Notes: generated by a model not told the origin, from the letters alone. DNA of 59,460 bases from Acidobacteriota bacterium (GCA_024641545.1 JAHECW010000010.1:1-59460), one strand, 5' to 3'. Positions 26,533-35,687 are shown, counted from the stretch's first letter. Made by a program: numbers and translations.

Positions 26533-28926
26533 ATGAAGCCAAGACACAAGGTCGTCGGAGCCTGCATCAGGCTTGCGACCCTCAGTTTGTTCGCGATGAT
26601 CTTCGTGATTTCGCCGACCACCGGCGGCGCCTCCGGTTCATCAGGTTCAGGATCCATCAGCGGTCGAGTGCTCGGCGCCGATCGCGAGACCGCCGACGGC
26701 ATGCCCGGAATCGCTCTCAGCCTGACCGGCGCCGACCTCCAAGCTCCGAAACGGACCGTCAGCGGGGGCGGCGGACGGTACCGGTTCACCGGCCTCGCCC
26801 CGGGCTCGTACGTCCTGTCGGTCGAGAGTTCCGGTTTGGCTGCCGACCCGGTGACGATCGATCTTCCCGAGGATGCGGAGCTCGCCTGCGACATCACTCT
26901 CTCCGGTCAATTCAGGGAGTCGATCACCGTCACCGCGACCCGGACCGCTCGGGCCGTCGAACTGGCTCCGGCGGCGGTTTCGGTGATCGGGCGGGAGGTC
27001 ATCGAAATGACACCCATGACCAATATCAAGGAAGCCATCGTCGGCACCCCGGGCACCCTCATCGAGTCCAAGAGCCAGGGCTACGACGCCCGCCTCATCA
27101 TCCGCGGCGCCGGTCTCAAAGCCCGCTACGCCATCCGCGAGGTGATGGTCCTCCTCAACGGAATTCCCATCACCGACCCCGACAGCCTCACTCGGCTCGA
27201 TTTTGTCGACACCCATCTCGTGGACCGAATCGAGGTGGTCCGGGGCCCCAATTCCACCCTGTGGGGCATCAACTCCACGGGAGGGGCCATCAACGTCGTC
27301 ACCCGCAGCCCGTTCGACGGCGAGGGCGGCAGCGCCCGGACGGATCTGGGAAATTACGGCGCCCTCAACGTTCAGGCGGGCTACACCGGCGACATCGCCG
27401 ATACGACCTATTTCAACGTCAACATCAGCCGGCGCCAGGCGTCCAACGACTGGCGCGAGTGGAACGAGTTCGACACCACCCAGTTCACCCTCCAGCCGTC
27501 GTGGATTCTCGGCAACGGCTGGGTGTGGGAGAACTTCATCAGCTACACCGACGCCGATCTTCAACTTCCGGGCAGTCTGGTCGTCACCGGGCACAACGGC
27601 ATCGACCAGTGGACCCCGTACCTCGAGACGGGGGTGGTGGAACGCACCGCCGAACCGTGGAAACACAACTCGAGAAACTCGGAGATCCTCTTCTTCGGCT
27701 CGAAGCTGGTCAGACGATTCGGCAAGGTCCAGTTCATGCCGGTGCTCTACCTCAACAAATGGAGCCATTTCCACCCGGTGACGGCGCGGATCAACGAGGC
27801 CGAGACGCTGGTCGGCGGCATCGACCTCCAGGCCGACTACGACCACGGCCTCGGGGTGCTCACCGGGGGCGTCACCGTTCGCCTCGACAACCAGGACTCC
27901 GACGCCTTCACCTACGCCGACGTCCTGACCACGCCGAGCGGCCGAATTCTCTCGACCCTGTCGGACGAACCCGGCGATCTCATGCGCTCGCTGAAGCGGG
28001 AAACCACCCTCTACGGCATCTACGCCCAGGAGTCGATCCACCTCGGTTCGCGGTGGCTCGTGGATCTCGGCGCCCGCGTCGACCGGATCACCTTTAACCT
28101 CAACGGCACAGAGTGGATCGATTACGATTGGAGCAGCGGCAGCTATGTCGACGGCGAAGGGCCCATCGACACCGTCGAGACCTACACCGCGTTCAGCCCG
28201 CGGATCGGAGTCGTCTTCACCGCCGGCGAAGCGATTCACCTCTACGGCAACATCTCCGGCGGATCCCAGACACCGACCTCCGACGAGCTCTCCATCAACC
28301 CCGATCTCGAGCTCACGAAGGTGCAGAACTACGAGGTCGGGATCAAGGCGAGCTGGGAAAACCTGGCGTTCGAGACCTCGATCTACTACAGCCCGGTCTT
28401 CGACGAGGTCGTCCAGGTGATCCAGCCCTTCGGCGAGACCGAGTACTTCAACGCCGGCGAGACCGAGAAGAAAGGGGTCGAGGCGGCGCTGACGTGGATG
28501 CCCGTGGCCGGTCTTTCCCTCGGCGGCAGCTACACCTTCTCCGACTACACCTACAAGGAGTTCTCCGAACCGGCCTTCGGCCGCAACATCGACCGCAGCG
28601 GCAACTCCCTGCCCTACATCCCGAGGAACTACTACTCGCTCTTCGCGGCCTACATCCACCGTTCGGGGGTGTATTTCCGGGCCGCGGCCAACAGCTGGGG
28701 CGAGTACTGGATGGACAACGCCAACAGCGAGAAGTACCAGGGATACGACCTCGTCACCGATCTCACCCTGGGTTGGGAGAACCGCCGCTTCGAAATCGCC
28801 CTCATCGTCCAGAACCTCTTCGACCAGCGCTACGCCGTCGAGGCGCAGAAGGACCTCTACGGCGGCCTTCGCTACTCACCGGCGGCCCCGAGATCCATCC
28901 TTGCCCGCTTCGCCGTCAGCTTCTGA
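26533..28926 (+). CDS. TonB-dependent outer-membrane receptor with carboxypeptidase-regulatory domain
   Basis: This 797-residue protein has an N-terminal signal (residues 12-32). An Ig-like carboxypeptidase-regulatory domain covers about 38-125 (GSISGRVLGADRETADG, GRYRFTGLAPGSYVLSVE). The TonB plug covers about 130-255 (ITVTATRTARAVE, RIEVVRGPNSTLWGINSTGGAINVVTR). A 22-strand-type barrel ends in the aromatic FAVSF at the C-terminus. It imports a ligand across the outer membrane using TonB/ExbBD energy. The substrate is unknown; the Cys-rich peptide before it and the polyferredoxin behind it argue for a metal or metal complex. GGGAGGAG precedes the ATG. Confidence 0.9.
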   Translation: MKPRHKVVGACIRLATLSLFAMIFVISPTTGGASGSSGSGSISGRVLGADRETADGMPGIALSLTGADLQAPKRTVSGGGGRYRFTGLAPGSYVLSVESSGLAADPVTIDLPEDAELACDITLSGQFRESITVTATRTARAVELAPAAVSVIGREVIEMTPMTNIKEAIVGTPGTLIESKSQGYDARLIIRGAGLKARYAIREVMVLLNGIPITDPDSLTRLDFVDTHLVDRIEVVRGPNSTLWGINSTGGAINVVTRSPFDGEGGSARTDLGNYGALNVQAGYTGDIADTTYFNVNISRRQASNDWREWNEFDTTQFTLQPSWILGNGWVWENFISYTDADLQLPGSLVVTGHNGIDQWTPYLETGVVERTAEPWKHNSRNSEILFFGSKLVRRFGKVQFMPVLYLNKWSHFHPVTARINEAETLVGGIDLQADYDHGLGVLTGGVTVRLDNQDSDAFTYADVLTTPSGRILSTLSDEPGDLMRSLKRETTLYGIYAQESIHLGSRWLVDLGARVDRITFNLNGTEWIDYDWSSGSYVDGEGPIDTVETYTAFSPRIGVVFTAGEAIHLYGNISGGSQTPTSDELSINPDLELTKVQNYEVGIKASWENLAFETSIYYSPVFDEVVQVIQPFGETEYFNAGETEKKGVEAALTWMPVAGLSLGGSYTFSDYTYKEFSEPAFGRNIDRSGNSLPYIPRNYYSLFAAYIHRSGVYFRAAANSWGEYWMDNANSEKYQGYDLVTDLTLGWENRRFEIALIVQNLFDQRYAVEAQKDLYGGLRYSPAAPRSILARFAVSF

Positions 28927-28947
28927 CCGTCGCCACGGAGGCCTCAG

Positions 28948-29430
28948 ATGAAAAAACTCCTTGTCTTCATCCTCGCGGCAACCCTCTCGGTCGCCGCCGC
29001 GTGGTACCGCCACGGCGATTCCGCCCACGCCATGGGCATGATCTCCGTCAAGGGCGGACGCGCCCTCCACCCCGTCCTCCTGCCGAGCGGCAGGGAGCGC
29101 TACACGCTGGTGGTCACCGGCACGATCCTGCCCCCCTACCGGGGCGATGCCCGCATCACGGTGGACGGCGGCCCGCCGATTCCGGTCATCGTGCGCGGTT
29201 CGGATCCGATCATCGATCTCGGTCTGCGCCGGCGGCCCCATTTCAAGGACCGGACCCTCACCGGTCTGAAACCGAACGACCGCTTCACCGTGTGGGTGGT
29301 GATGCAGCCAACCGAGCCCATGCCCGCCGGCAAACGCGACATCACCTTCGTCGACACGGCCACCGGCAGCCCGGTCTTGACGATCCCGGTTCTCTTCGGC
29401 GGCGGGGAAGGAGGCCACCATGTGCACTGA
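28948..29430 (+). CDS. Small exported beta-rich protein of the TonB/polyferredoxin operon
   Basis: This 160-residue protein has a signal peptide (residues 1-27, ending SAHAMG). Beta-strand alternation with a short Ig-like look follows (YTLVVTGTILPPYRGDARITVDG, FTVWVVMQPTEPMPAGKRDITFVD). The C-terminus GGHHVH contains three histidines that could bind metal. No family is recognised. It starts 21 bases after the TonB receptor stop, and its end overlaps the polyferredoxin start by 11 bases, so these genes are translated together. Confidence 0.65.
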   Translation: MKKLLVFILAATLSVAAAWYRHGDSAHAMGMISVKGGRALHPVLLPSGRERYTLVVTGTILPPYRGDARITVDGGPPIPVIVRGSDPIIDLGLRRRPHFKDRTLTGLKPNDRFTVWVVMQPTEPMPAGKRDITFVDTATGSPVLTIPVLFGGGEGGHHVH

Positions 29431-30262
29431 GGCCGACGGCTCTGCGACCGTCTCCTTCTGGTCCCGCCAACGAGCGCCGATGTTGATCGTCAGCGCCATC
29501 CTCTTCCTGCCGCCGCTCGCCGCCATCGTCCAACTCACGGGGGACACCAACTTCTGCGGCCGCTGGTGCCCGCGGATGTTCTTCGCCTGGCGTGAAGGCA
29601 CGACCATGGCGGCCTTTCTCATGGGCTTTGTCCGCGCCTACATGGGGGTCGCCCTGGTGGCCGCGATTCTCGTCACCACCTTCGCCTTCGGGCGCCACTG
29701 GTGCAGCCACCTGTGCCCGGTGGCAAGCCCCCTCGAACTCGGCAGCCGGTTGATCCCCAGGGGCCTCAAGCTCGATTTTTCGAGCACCCCGGCGCCGTCG
29801 TTCCGTTACGCCTACCTGGCGGTCTACTTGATTGCCCCGGCCATCGGGCTCGGCAGCCTGTGCTGCAACTACTGCAATTTCGCCGCCGTCCCGAGGCTGT
29901 TCGCGGCGCCGTTCTCCGAGGGCGACCTGATCTACTTCCTCAGATTCCAGGGGGTGATCAACCTCGGGCTGCTGCTTTTCCTCGGGATCTTCGCCAAGGG
30001 CGGTCGGGCCTACTGCAACCTACTGTGTCCCGTCGGCGCCCTCGACGCAATTGCCAATCGCCTCGGGGCGTCCTTCGGACGCAGGATCCGCATCGACCAC
30101 GACGCCTGCACCAATTGCGGCGACTGCGCCAAGGTCTGCCCGACCTGGGCCATCGACACGACCGACCGAACCACCATCGACCAGTTGTCCTGCATGCCGT
30201 GCCGGCAGTGCCAGGATGTCTGCCAGCACAAAGCGATCAGCTATGGCAAACCGGCGGCTTAG
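29420..30262 (+). CDS. NosR/NapH-like membrane polyferredoxin
   Basis: This 280-residue inner-membrane iron-sulphur protein has about four or five membrane helices. CxxxCP motifs of the NosR/NapH/RdxA class occur: C46/C50 (FCGRWCP), C95/C99 (WCSHLCP) and YCNLLCP near 196. A further CCNYCN lies near 150. The C-terminal soluble part has a CTNCGDCAKVCP 4Fe-4S motif and a second, altered cluster (CMPCRQCQDVC, ending without Pro). It should carry electrons between quinone or cytosol and periplasmic partners. In this operon it may reduce a metal brought in through the TonB receptor or mature a metalloprotein. It overlaps both neighbours. Confidence 0.88.
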   Translation: MCTEADGSATVSFWSRQRAPMLIVSAILFLPPLAAIVQLTGDTNFCGRWCPRMFFAWREGTTMAAFLMGFVRAYMGVALVAAILVTTFAFGRHWCSHLCPVASPLELGSRLIPRGLKLDFSSTPAPSFRYAYLAVYLIAPAIGLGSLCCNYCNFAAVPRLFAAPFSEGDLIYFLRFQGVINLGLLLFLGIFAKGGRAYCNLLCPVGALDAIANRLGASFGRRIRIDHDACTNCGDCAKVCPTWAIDTTDRTTIDQLSCMPCRQCQDVCQHKAISYGKPAA

Positions 30263-30482
30263 CATCGTGGCGGGCGTCGCGGGCATCTCAGCCGGGCTCG
30301 TGCCCTATCTGCCGACCGTCGTCTGTCCGGGAGTCGGCTGCACCTCGTGCTTCGCCTGTTTCGGCGCCGGCGGCGCCGCGGCGTCGGCGCTGGTCATGGG
30401 ATTGGTCGCCCGTAGATACGGCAGCCGGGGAGACCGCCGGAACGACCGAAACGAATCGGCGCAGAGAGGAGACGCCCCCTGA
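30243..30482 (+). CDS. Mini membrane protein with a Cys cluster
   Basis: This 79-residue protein has one or two hydrophobic segments (residues 6-24 and about 42-58). Between them lies VCPGVGCTSCFACFG, with four cysteines. The C-terminus is charged (RRYGSRGDRRNDRN). The ATG lies inside the last codons of the polyferredoxin gene (20-base overlap), a coupling that supports it being real. No family is recognised; a small metal carrier or a redox subunit for the polyferredoxin is possible. Confidence 0.55.
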   Translation: MANRRLSIVAGVAGISAGLVPYLPTVVCPGVGCTSCFACFGAGGAAASALVMGLVARRYGSRGDRRNDRNESAQRGDAP

Positions 30483-30545
30483 GAGTGAAACCGGTGGCCG
30501 CGTTCCCTCGCTCGGAGCCGCGCGAATCGGGAACAGCCCGGCGCA

Positions 30546-32705
30546 TCAATAGGTGTACCCGTCGTGCTCCTTCCCGTGGCACGTCAGGGTGCAGGTTCCG
30601 TTGTGCGTCCCCGTCGACACATACTCGAGAGTTCCGTTGAACGGAGTGACGACCGAGGTGTCGAAGTTGATGAGCTTGACGTTCGCCGAAGCGTGCGGAT
30701 CGTGGCAGACGTTGCACGGGGTTCTCTCGCCGGAAACGTGCTTCGAGTGGTCGTCGAAACTGGCGCCGCTGGAGAGGCTCGACCACGAGTGGCACTTGAA
30801 GCACATGGCGTACTTGGCCTGATTGAATTGCGAGTTGTTGTCGGCGGTGTCATGGCGTCGCTCGAGGAGGTACGGCCAGTCCGAGCCGTGCGGCCCGTTG
30901 TCGCCCGCGCCGCCGGCCGCCGGGCCGTCGTCGTTGTTGTGGCAGGTGGTGCAGCTCATGAGGCTGGTCTCGTCCCAGCCGTTGGTGGTGATGAGCGACG
31001 GAACGGAGGCGTTCGTGCCCTGCACCGAAACCGGGTGGTAAGACGCCATGGAACCGTCGAACTCCACCCGGAGATTGGACTCCGGGAACTGTCTCTGAGT
31101 CGGCGCCGCGGGCAGATTGGGACTGTCGGCGTGACAGCGGAAGCAGAGCTCGTACTCGTACGATGCCGGGTTGACCTCGTTCCCGGCGAGGTTGACGCCG
31201 CGAACACCCTCGAGCGGCCCCGACGCCGGTCTCGGCACGGTCGATGGGCCGGGAAGATTGACGCGGGCGACGGCGTCGTGCGGACCATGGCAGTCTTCGC
31301 ATTCGACGTGGCGCACGGTCACAGTGGCGGGCTCGTCCGACTGGTGGACCTCCGAGGCCAGCGCGACCGGGTGGACCGACGACTTTTGAAAATCGGTCCG
31401 CACATCGGCCGACGCCGGATTGCCGTCGTGGCAGGTGAAACAGAGTTTCTCCTCGAGGTCGACCTGAAGCCTGGGGTAGTCCCGGTTGACATCGTTGGTG
31501 TCTGGCCAGCCGTGCGCCTGGTGACAGTTGGCGCAGGTCGCCGTCTGCGACGAATCCGTGATGGCCGGAAACGTCGAACCGTACTGCCCCCCGGGCCACA
31601 GCGCGCCCGACGATCCCGGGTCGAGATGGGCCGCGGGGGTCGCGGTGTCGGCCAGGGTGTGGCACTCGATGCACAACGCGGTCCGGTTTGCACTCCGAAG
31701 CAGCGACCCGTCCGTGGTCGCCGAATCATGGATTTCGTGGCAGGTCAGGCACGCCACCCGGCTCGACGGATCGAGCGGCAGGGTGGCCGGTGGCTGGTAG
31801 GCCCCCGACCCGGGAACACCGGTCCCCACCGGATGGGATCCGTCACCGGTGCTGAGGACGTTCCTCGCATCGTGGCAATCGACGCACATCTCGCCGTTGG
31901 CGTTGTCCACGCGCATGAAGTGGCGCCCCTCACCGGTCCCGGCGCCACCGTAGGCGGGCGCGGCCGAATCGAAAGGCACCCTGGATTGGTTGTGTTGGTT
32001 GTGGCAGGTCGAGCACATGGCCCGGCCGTCTTCAAGGCGGCTCGACATCGCCGTCGCGGTCGGTCTTCTGAGATCGGTCCTGACGAAAATCCGCCAGACG
32101 TCACCCGAGACGAAGGACGGCGGGGTATCACCGTCGACGAAACTCGCGGTCACGCCTTCGTTGAGGGGGACATCGGCGCCGGTGGTCAGACCGGTTCCGC
32201 CGCCGCCCAGGGTGTCGTTCCAGGAAAAGACGGCGACACCGGCCACCCCGGAAGCGGTGATGGTCAGGGTGTAGGTCTTGGGGAACCGGCCGGCGAACAC
32301 ACCGCCGGGCACGACGTCACCACGCGAGGTGTTGCCGGCGTTCGGTTTGACGTGACCGGCGGCGCCCGAGTCCCAGCGGTGAGAGGTGCCGGAGGCCGGC
32401 GTCCCCGGGGGCAGCCCCGGCGACGGCGCAGCCTGGTCGGCGGCGACAAACGGGAACGCCGCGGCGAGCCCCCCGGTGACGTGGCAACTCATGCACAAGT
32501 TGCCGTTGCCCGAAACCGTCGTCAAACCGCCTCCCGCCGAGCTGTGCGTCGTGTGGCAGCTCGAGCAGTCGATGGCCCACGAGGAATCGTGCGGTGGATC
32601 CAACGCCTCGGCGGCGGGCACGATCAGCAGCAGGACCACCGCCGGCAGGAGCCGCCGCGCGAGGATTCCCACCGATGAACTACGGGGCTGCATCAGACCA
32701 GGCAT
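30546..32705 (-). CDS. Multihaem c-type cytochrome, 13 CxxCH plus one CxxxCH
   Basis: This 719-residue exported protein has a signal near residues 15-35. Thirteen CxxCH haem sites (first CSSCH, last CNVCH) and a final CxxxCH (CTLTCH) near the C-terminus are visible. Many sites have a following xxH (CHTTH, CHNQH, CHEIH, CHQAH, CHGPH, CHDPH), the doubled-CxxCH pattern that supplies the second axial ligand. Residues 100-200 form a haem-free beta-rich insert (KTYTLTITASGVAGVAVFSW). It probably works outside or at the outer membrane. The ATG at 32705 overlaps the NHL gene by 26 bases with GGAG 6-7 bases upstream. It is the last gene of the cytochrome locus. Confidence 0.93.
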   Translation of the reverse strand: MPGLMQPRSSSVGILARRLLPAVVLLLIVPAAEALDPPHDSSWAIDCSSCHTTHSSAGGGLTTVSGNGNLCMSCHVTGGLAAAFPFVAADQAAPSPGLPPGTPASGTSHRWDSGAAGHVKPNAGNTSRGDVVPGGVFAGRFPKTYTLTITASGVAGVAVFSWNDTLGGGGTGLTTGADVPLNEGVTASFVDGDTPPSFVSGDVWRIFVRTDLRRPTATAMSSRLEDGRAMCSTCHNQHNQSRVPFDSAAPAYGGAGTGEGRHFMRVDNANGEMCVDCHDARNVLSTGDGSHPVGTGVPGSGAYQPPATLPLDPSSRVACLTCHEIHDSATTDGSLLRSANRTALCIECHTLADTATPAAHLDPGSSGALWPGGQYGSTFPAITDSSQTATCANCHQAHGWPDTNDVNRDYPRLQVDLEEKLCFTCHDGNPASADVRTDFQKSSVHPVALASEVHQSDEPATVTVRHVECEDCHGPHDAVARVNLPGPSTVPRPASGPLEGVRGVNLAGNEVNPASYEYELCFRCHADSPNLPAAPTQRQFPESNLRVEFDGSMASYHPVSVQGTNASVPSLITTNGWDETSLMSCTTCHNNDDGPAAGGAGDNGPHGSDWPYLLERRHDTADNNSQFNQAKYAMCFKCHSWSSLSSGASFDDHSKHVSGERTPCNVCHDPHASANVKLINFDTSVVTPFNGTLEYVSTGTHNGTCTLTCHGKEHDGYTY

Positions 32706-33771
32706 TCACATCTCCAGTTTCGAAACCATCGCTGAAGATCACACCGTTCGGGGGCGGGGTCAGAAAGTCGTCCAGACCGAAGACCTCCACCCGGCCGCTG
32801 TTCACCGAAGACACGAAGAGCCGGTTCAAGCCGTCGATGGCCATCCCGAACGGCGTCCGGAACTGGCCGGGTCGATCTCCCAGGCTGCCGATGACGGCGA
32901 GTTCCGCTCCGTCGCCGTCAAAGACCTTGACATGGCCCTGGAAAGCGTCGGCGACATACACTCTGCCATCGAGGTCCCCGACGACGCCCTGGATTCGGCC
33001 GAAGTTCCGATTTCCCCCGCCCTGAGCTCCGAAACACCTGAGGAACGAGCCATCCCGGTCAAAGACCTGAACCCGATCGTTGTTCTGATCGCCGACGAAG
33101 ACCTCGCCGCCGGGACTCACCCAGAGCGCCGACGGGAAATCGAACTGTCCGGGCCCGGTCCCCGGCCCGCCGAAGGAACGCACCAGTTGGCCGCCGGGTC
33201 CGTAGACTTTGATCAGATCCGCCCCACCATCGGCGACAAAGATCAGGCCGAGACCGAGGTCCGGGTCGACGGCGATGTCGGTGACGGAGAGAAACTCGCC
33301 CGCGCCCGAGCCGAGGACCCCGGCGTGCTGCCACGACGAATCGAAGATGTCCACCCGGCCCATCGACTGGTCGCCGACGTAGATGGTGTCGAAGGCATCC
33401 ACCGCGATGGCGAGTGGGACGCCCATGCCGCCGCGGACCGCAACGACGACGCCGTAAACATCCTTCACCACCACCGCGCCCCGGGTCGGGTCGGTGAGGT
33501 AGATCCTGTCCTGGGAGTCGGTCGTCAGCCGCGCCGGGGCCCGCAGGCCCTCGGGTTGCGAGTCCAGGAACTCGACATCAGGAGGGGGCAGGACGGGCGT
33601 GCCGCCCCAGCTGCAGAGCTGAGCCGAAACGACCGACGAACCACCCAGAAGGACGACGACGAACGCGCCGATCAACGCCAGGACCGCCCGATTCCCGGGT
33701 CGCGTGGCGCGGCCCGAGCACTGCCGTGCGAAGCGCATTCCGGTCACCATCTCTGTTGCGTTCATGACCAC
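32680..33771 (-). CDS. Secreted NHL-repeat beta-propeller with DGFETGD tail
   Basis: This 363-residue protein has a signal or anchor at about residues 28-50 and then six-bladed NHL repeats. Examples are LTTDSQDRIYLTDPTRGAVVV, LWVSPGGEVFVGDQNNDRVQVFD and FGMAIDGLNRLFVSSVNSGRVEVF. The C-terminus reads IFSDGFETGDVNAWS, a short tail also found on the unrelated protein at 58049. NHL propellers bind proteins or other large ligands; in cytochrome-nanowire gene clusters such propellers are recurrent companions. The GTG at 33771 has GGAG 8 bases upstream. It overlaps the 14-haem cytochrome gene downstream and lies 153 bases below the 8-haem gene. Confidence 0.88.
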   Translation of the reverse strand: MVMNATEMVTGMRFARQCSGRATRPGNRAVLALIGAFVVVLLGGSSVVSAQLCSWGGTPVLPPPDVEFLDSQPEGLRAPARLTTDSQDRIYLTDPTRGAVVVKDVYGVVVAVRGGMGVPLAIAVDAFDTIYVGDQSMGRVDIFDSSWQHAGVLGSGAGEFLSVTDIAVDPDLGLGLIFVADGGADLIKVYGPGGQLVRSFGGPGTGPGQFDFPSALWVSPGGEVFVGDQNNDRVQVFDRDGSFLRCFGAQGGGNRNFGRIQGVVGDLDGRVYVADAFQGHVKVFDGDGAELAVIGSLGDRPGQFRTPFGMAIDGLNRLFVSSVNSGRVEVFGLDDFLTPPPNGVIFSDGFETGDVNAWSDAAP

Positions 33772-33924
33772 CGTCCGCTCTCCTGCAATTGCGGCGTCTC
33801 CCGTTTGGTACCAGTTCTCGTTATCATCTACTATTGCTCAATCCTGCAACCGGGTTCAGTGGCCCACGTCACGGCTTTCCTCGTCGCCACCGGGAACCCT
33901 TCAGCACCAATGAACGTTGAACGA

Positions 33925-35055
33925 TCAGTCCTTTCTGTCGTCGGGTCTGGTTCCCGGCCGCGGCGGCGCCTGAACCCCGGCCGGATACCGACCGAGGTTC
34001 CGGTCGTGGCCGGGGTCGGCAAACCTCGGTCGACCTTCGGCGGTGAACATCGGCCCGTAACCGAGGGGGTTGTGATCGACGCCGTGACAGGTCAGATAGC
34101 AGCCCCCCATTCCCGCCGCTTCCGAGCTGTACTCGAGCCGCCCCGAACTCGAGGCCAGGACGCCGGTGATCGCCGTGGGTTCGTTGAAGCGGATGAGGGC
34201 CCGCCCAGCGGTCGCGCCGTGGGCATCGTGGCACAGGACGCATGCGGTTCGTTGGTCCGCGACGTGCATTCGGTGGTAGGGAAAGGGATCGGAATCGAGT
34301 ACGACGGTTCGATCGTGGCATTGATAGCACAGGGCGTAACTGCTCTCCGACTCCGGCTGTCCGTCCTGAATCGAGTAATCTGCGCCGAGCAATCCGGGCA
34401 CCCGGCTCCCGTGCGGCCCGCGCGCGCCTCGGGCATCATCGTTGGTGTGGCAATCAGAACAGTTGATCAGCGAATCCGATGTCAGCGGCGGCAGGAGGCT
34501 CGGAACCTCGCCGACACCGATGGCGAGGACCGGGTGGAACGAGGGATTCCTCGAGTCGAAGAGCAGCCCGATGTCATGGGGATCCGAGACCATGGCTGAT
34601 CGGGTTCCATGACACGACAGGCAGAGGCTCGCTTCGGTGGGGAAACCCCGCTTCGGCGAAGGCTTCTGCCGTCCGAGGTCGAGGCCGGTCCCGGTCAGGC
34701 CCTGCAGCCGGCCGATGCCGTGAACACTGTGGCAGTCAACACACCGCGCCCCACGGTGGATCACCGGTTTGACCATTTCCCCGCGGATGTCCGCCGGGTC
34801 GGCGCCGGAGTCCATTCCGAGGGCTTCGCGCCGGCCGGGCTCGGCGGCGCCCGCCTGATGGCACGCAATGCACATCACGTCGCTCTCGCTCTTCAACATG
34901 GGTGTGCGGGCGGCCCCGTGACCCTCGTGACACGGGGTGCAGGCTTCGGCGAGCTTGCCCGGCTCGAAGTGCTTGCCGAGATCAACCGCCGAAACCGCCG
35001 GCGCGACCAGGAAAACCGCCGCTGCGGCCGTTCTCAGGAATGACAGGCGATACAT
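33925..35055 (-). CDS. Octahaem c-type cytochrome, 7 CxxCH plus one CxxxCH
   Basis: This 376-residue exported protein has a signal at residues 1-23. Seven CxxCH sites are seen (CTPCH, CIACH, CVDCH, CLSCH, CSDCH, CYQCH, CVLCH) and one CxxxCH (CYLTCH) near residue 329. The region around the last two sites is plainly homologous to the C-terminus of the 14-haem protein (DAHG, GRLEY, CxLTCHGxxH), so they are paralogues. The C-terminal tail after the last haem is Arg/Pro-rich. The ATG at 35055 lies within the tetrahaem gene (22-base overlap) with GGGAGAG just before it. It is a probable periplasmic or surface electron carrier. Confidence 0.93.
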   Translation of the reverse strand: MYRLSFLRTAAAAVFLVAPAVSAVDLGKHFEPGKLAEACTPCHEGHGAARTPMLKSESDVMCIACHQAGAAEPGRREALGMDSGADPADIRGEMVKPVIHRGARCVDCHSVHGIGRLQGLTGTGLDLGRQKPSPKRGFPTEASLCLSCHGTRSAMVSDPHDIGLLFDSRNPSFHPVLAIGVGEVPSLLPPLTSDSLINCSDCHTNDDARGARGPHGSRVPGLLGADYSIQDGQPESESSYALCYQCHDRTVVLDSDPFPYHRMHVADQRTACVLCHDAHGATAGRALIRFNEPTAITGVLASSSGRLEYSSEAAGMGGCYLTCHGVDHNPLGYGPMFTAEGRPRFADPGHDRNLGRYPAGVQAPPRPGTRPDDRKD

Positions 35056-35687
35056 AACTCTCCCGGTTTCGCGGTGAGAAGAAAATTGCCGTAGGGATCG
35101 CGATGGGGATCATGGCAGGTCGTGCACTGGATCCGATTCTCCTCGTCGAGTTTCGCGAGGGGGTGGTTCCGCATCTCCGACACCGATCGCAGAGGCACAT
35201 CACCCTTGGAGTTGTTGGTCGTGACGAGGTGATCGGTCACCGTGAAGGAGACCGGATGATCGCCGCTGAGATCACGACCGAGATTCGATTCCGAGGTCGA
35301 CGGCATGGTGGTGATGCCGCCACGCATTTCGATGCGGCCCGACGACACCGTCGACCCGAGAGCGATGGTCCCGTCGTGGCAGGACAGACAGAGCTTCGAG
35401 GAACCATTGGGCTGCGGCGCCTCACCCGAGGAACCGTAGGCGTCCATGGTTTCGCTCCAGTACATCTGGTAGCTGCCTCCGGGACTCTCCCGATTCCACA
35501 ACGGCGCCTGAAAAACCGCGTTGTGGGTCGTGTGACAGAAGATGCACACCCTGGTCTCCGACACCGCCCGGACGGCACCCGGACCGGTCACCGACAGATT
35601 GTGGGCCGTGTCGCGGACGCTCTCCTGCGACCACGCCAGCACCGCCAGGCCGAAAACCAACGTCAAGGTCACCATTGCGCGTCTCAT
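35034..35687 (-). CDS. OmcE-like tetrahaem c-type cytochrome, second copy
   Basis: This 217-residue protein has a signal at residues 1-20 and four CxxCH sites: C48-H52, C100-H104, C188-H192 and C212-H216. The order AHN(L)S, CHTTH, APLWN, CLSCHDGTIAL, SGDHPVSF, CTTCHDPH and LCIACH at the very end is the layout of OmcE-type nanowire subunits. It is shared point by point with the protein at 39526. One difference stands out: the PLWNH histidine is Arg66 here (PLWNR). Other free histidines are H29, H55, H144, H153, H175 and H195. It starts at an ATGA overlap with the upstream NHL gene and overlaps the octahaem gene. Confidence 0.85.
   Translation of the reverse strand: MRRAMVTLTLVFGLAVLAWSQESVRDTAHNLSVTGPGAVRAVSETRVCIFCHTTHNAVFQAPLWNRESPGGSYQMYWSETMDAYGSSGEAPQPNGSSKLCLSCHDGTIALGSTVSSGRIEMRGGITTMPSTSESNLGRDLSGDHPVSFTVTDHLVTTNNSKGDVPLRSVSEMRNHPLAKLDEENRIQCTTCHDPHRDPYGNFLLTAKPGELCIACHS

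Noticed and set aside
30564-32678. Long plus-strand open frame opposite the 14-haem cytochrome
   Set aside because: Same antisense effect; the CxxCH pattern on the minus strand is decisive.
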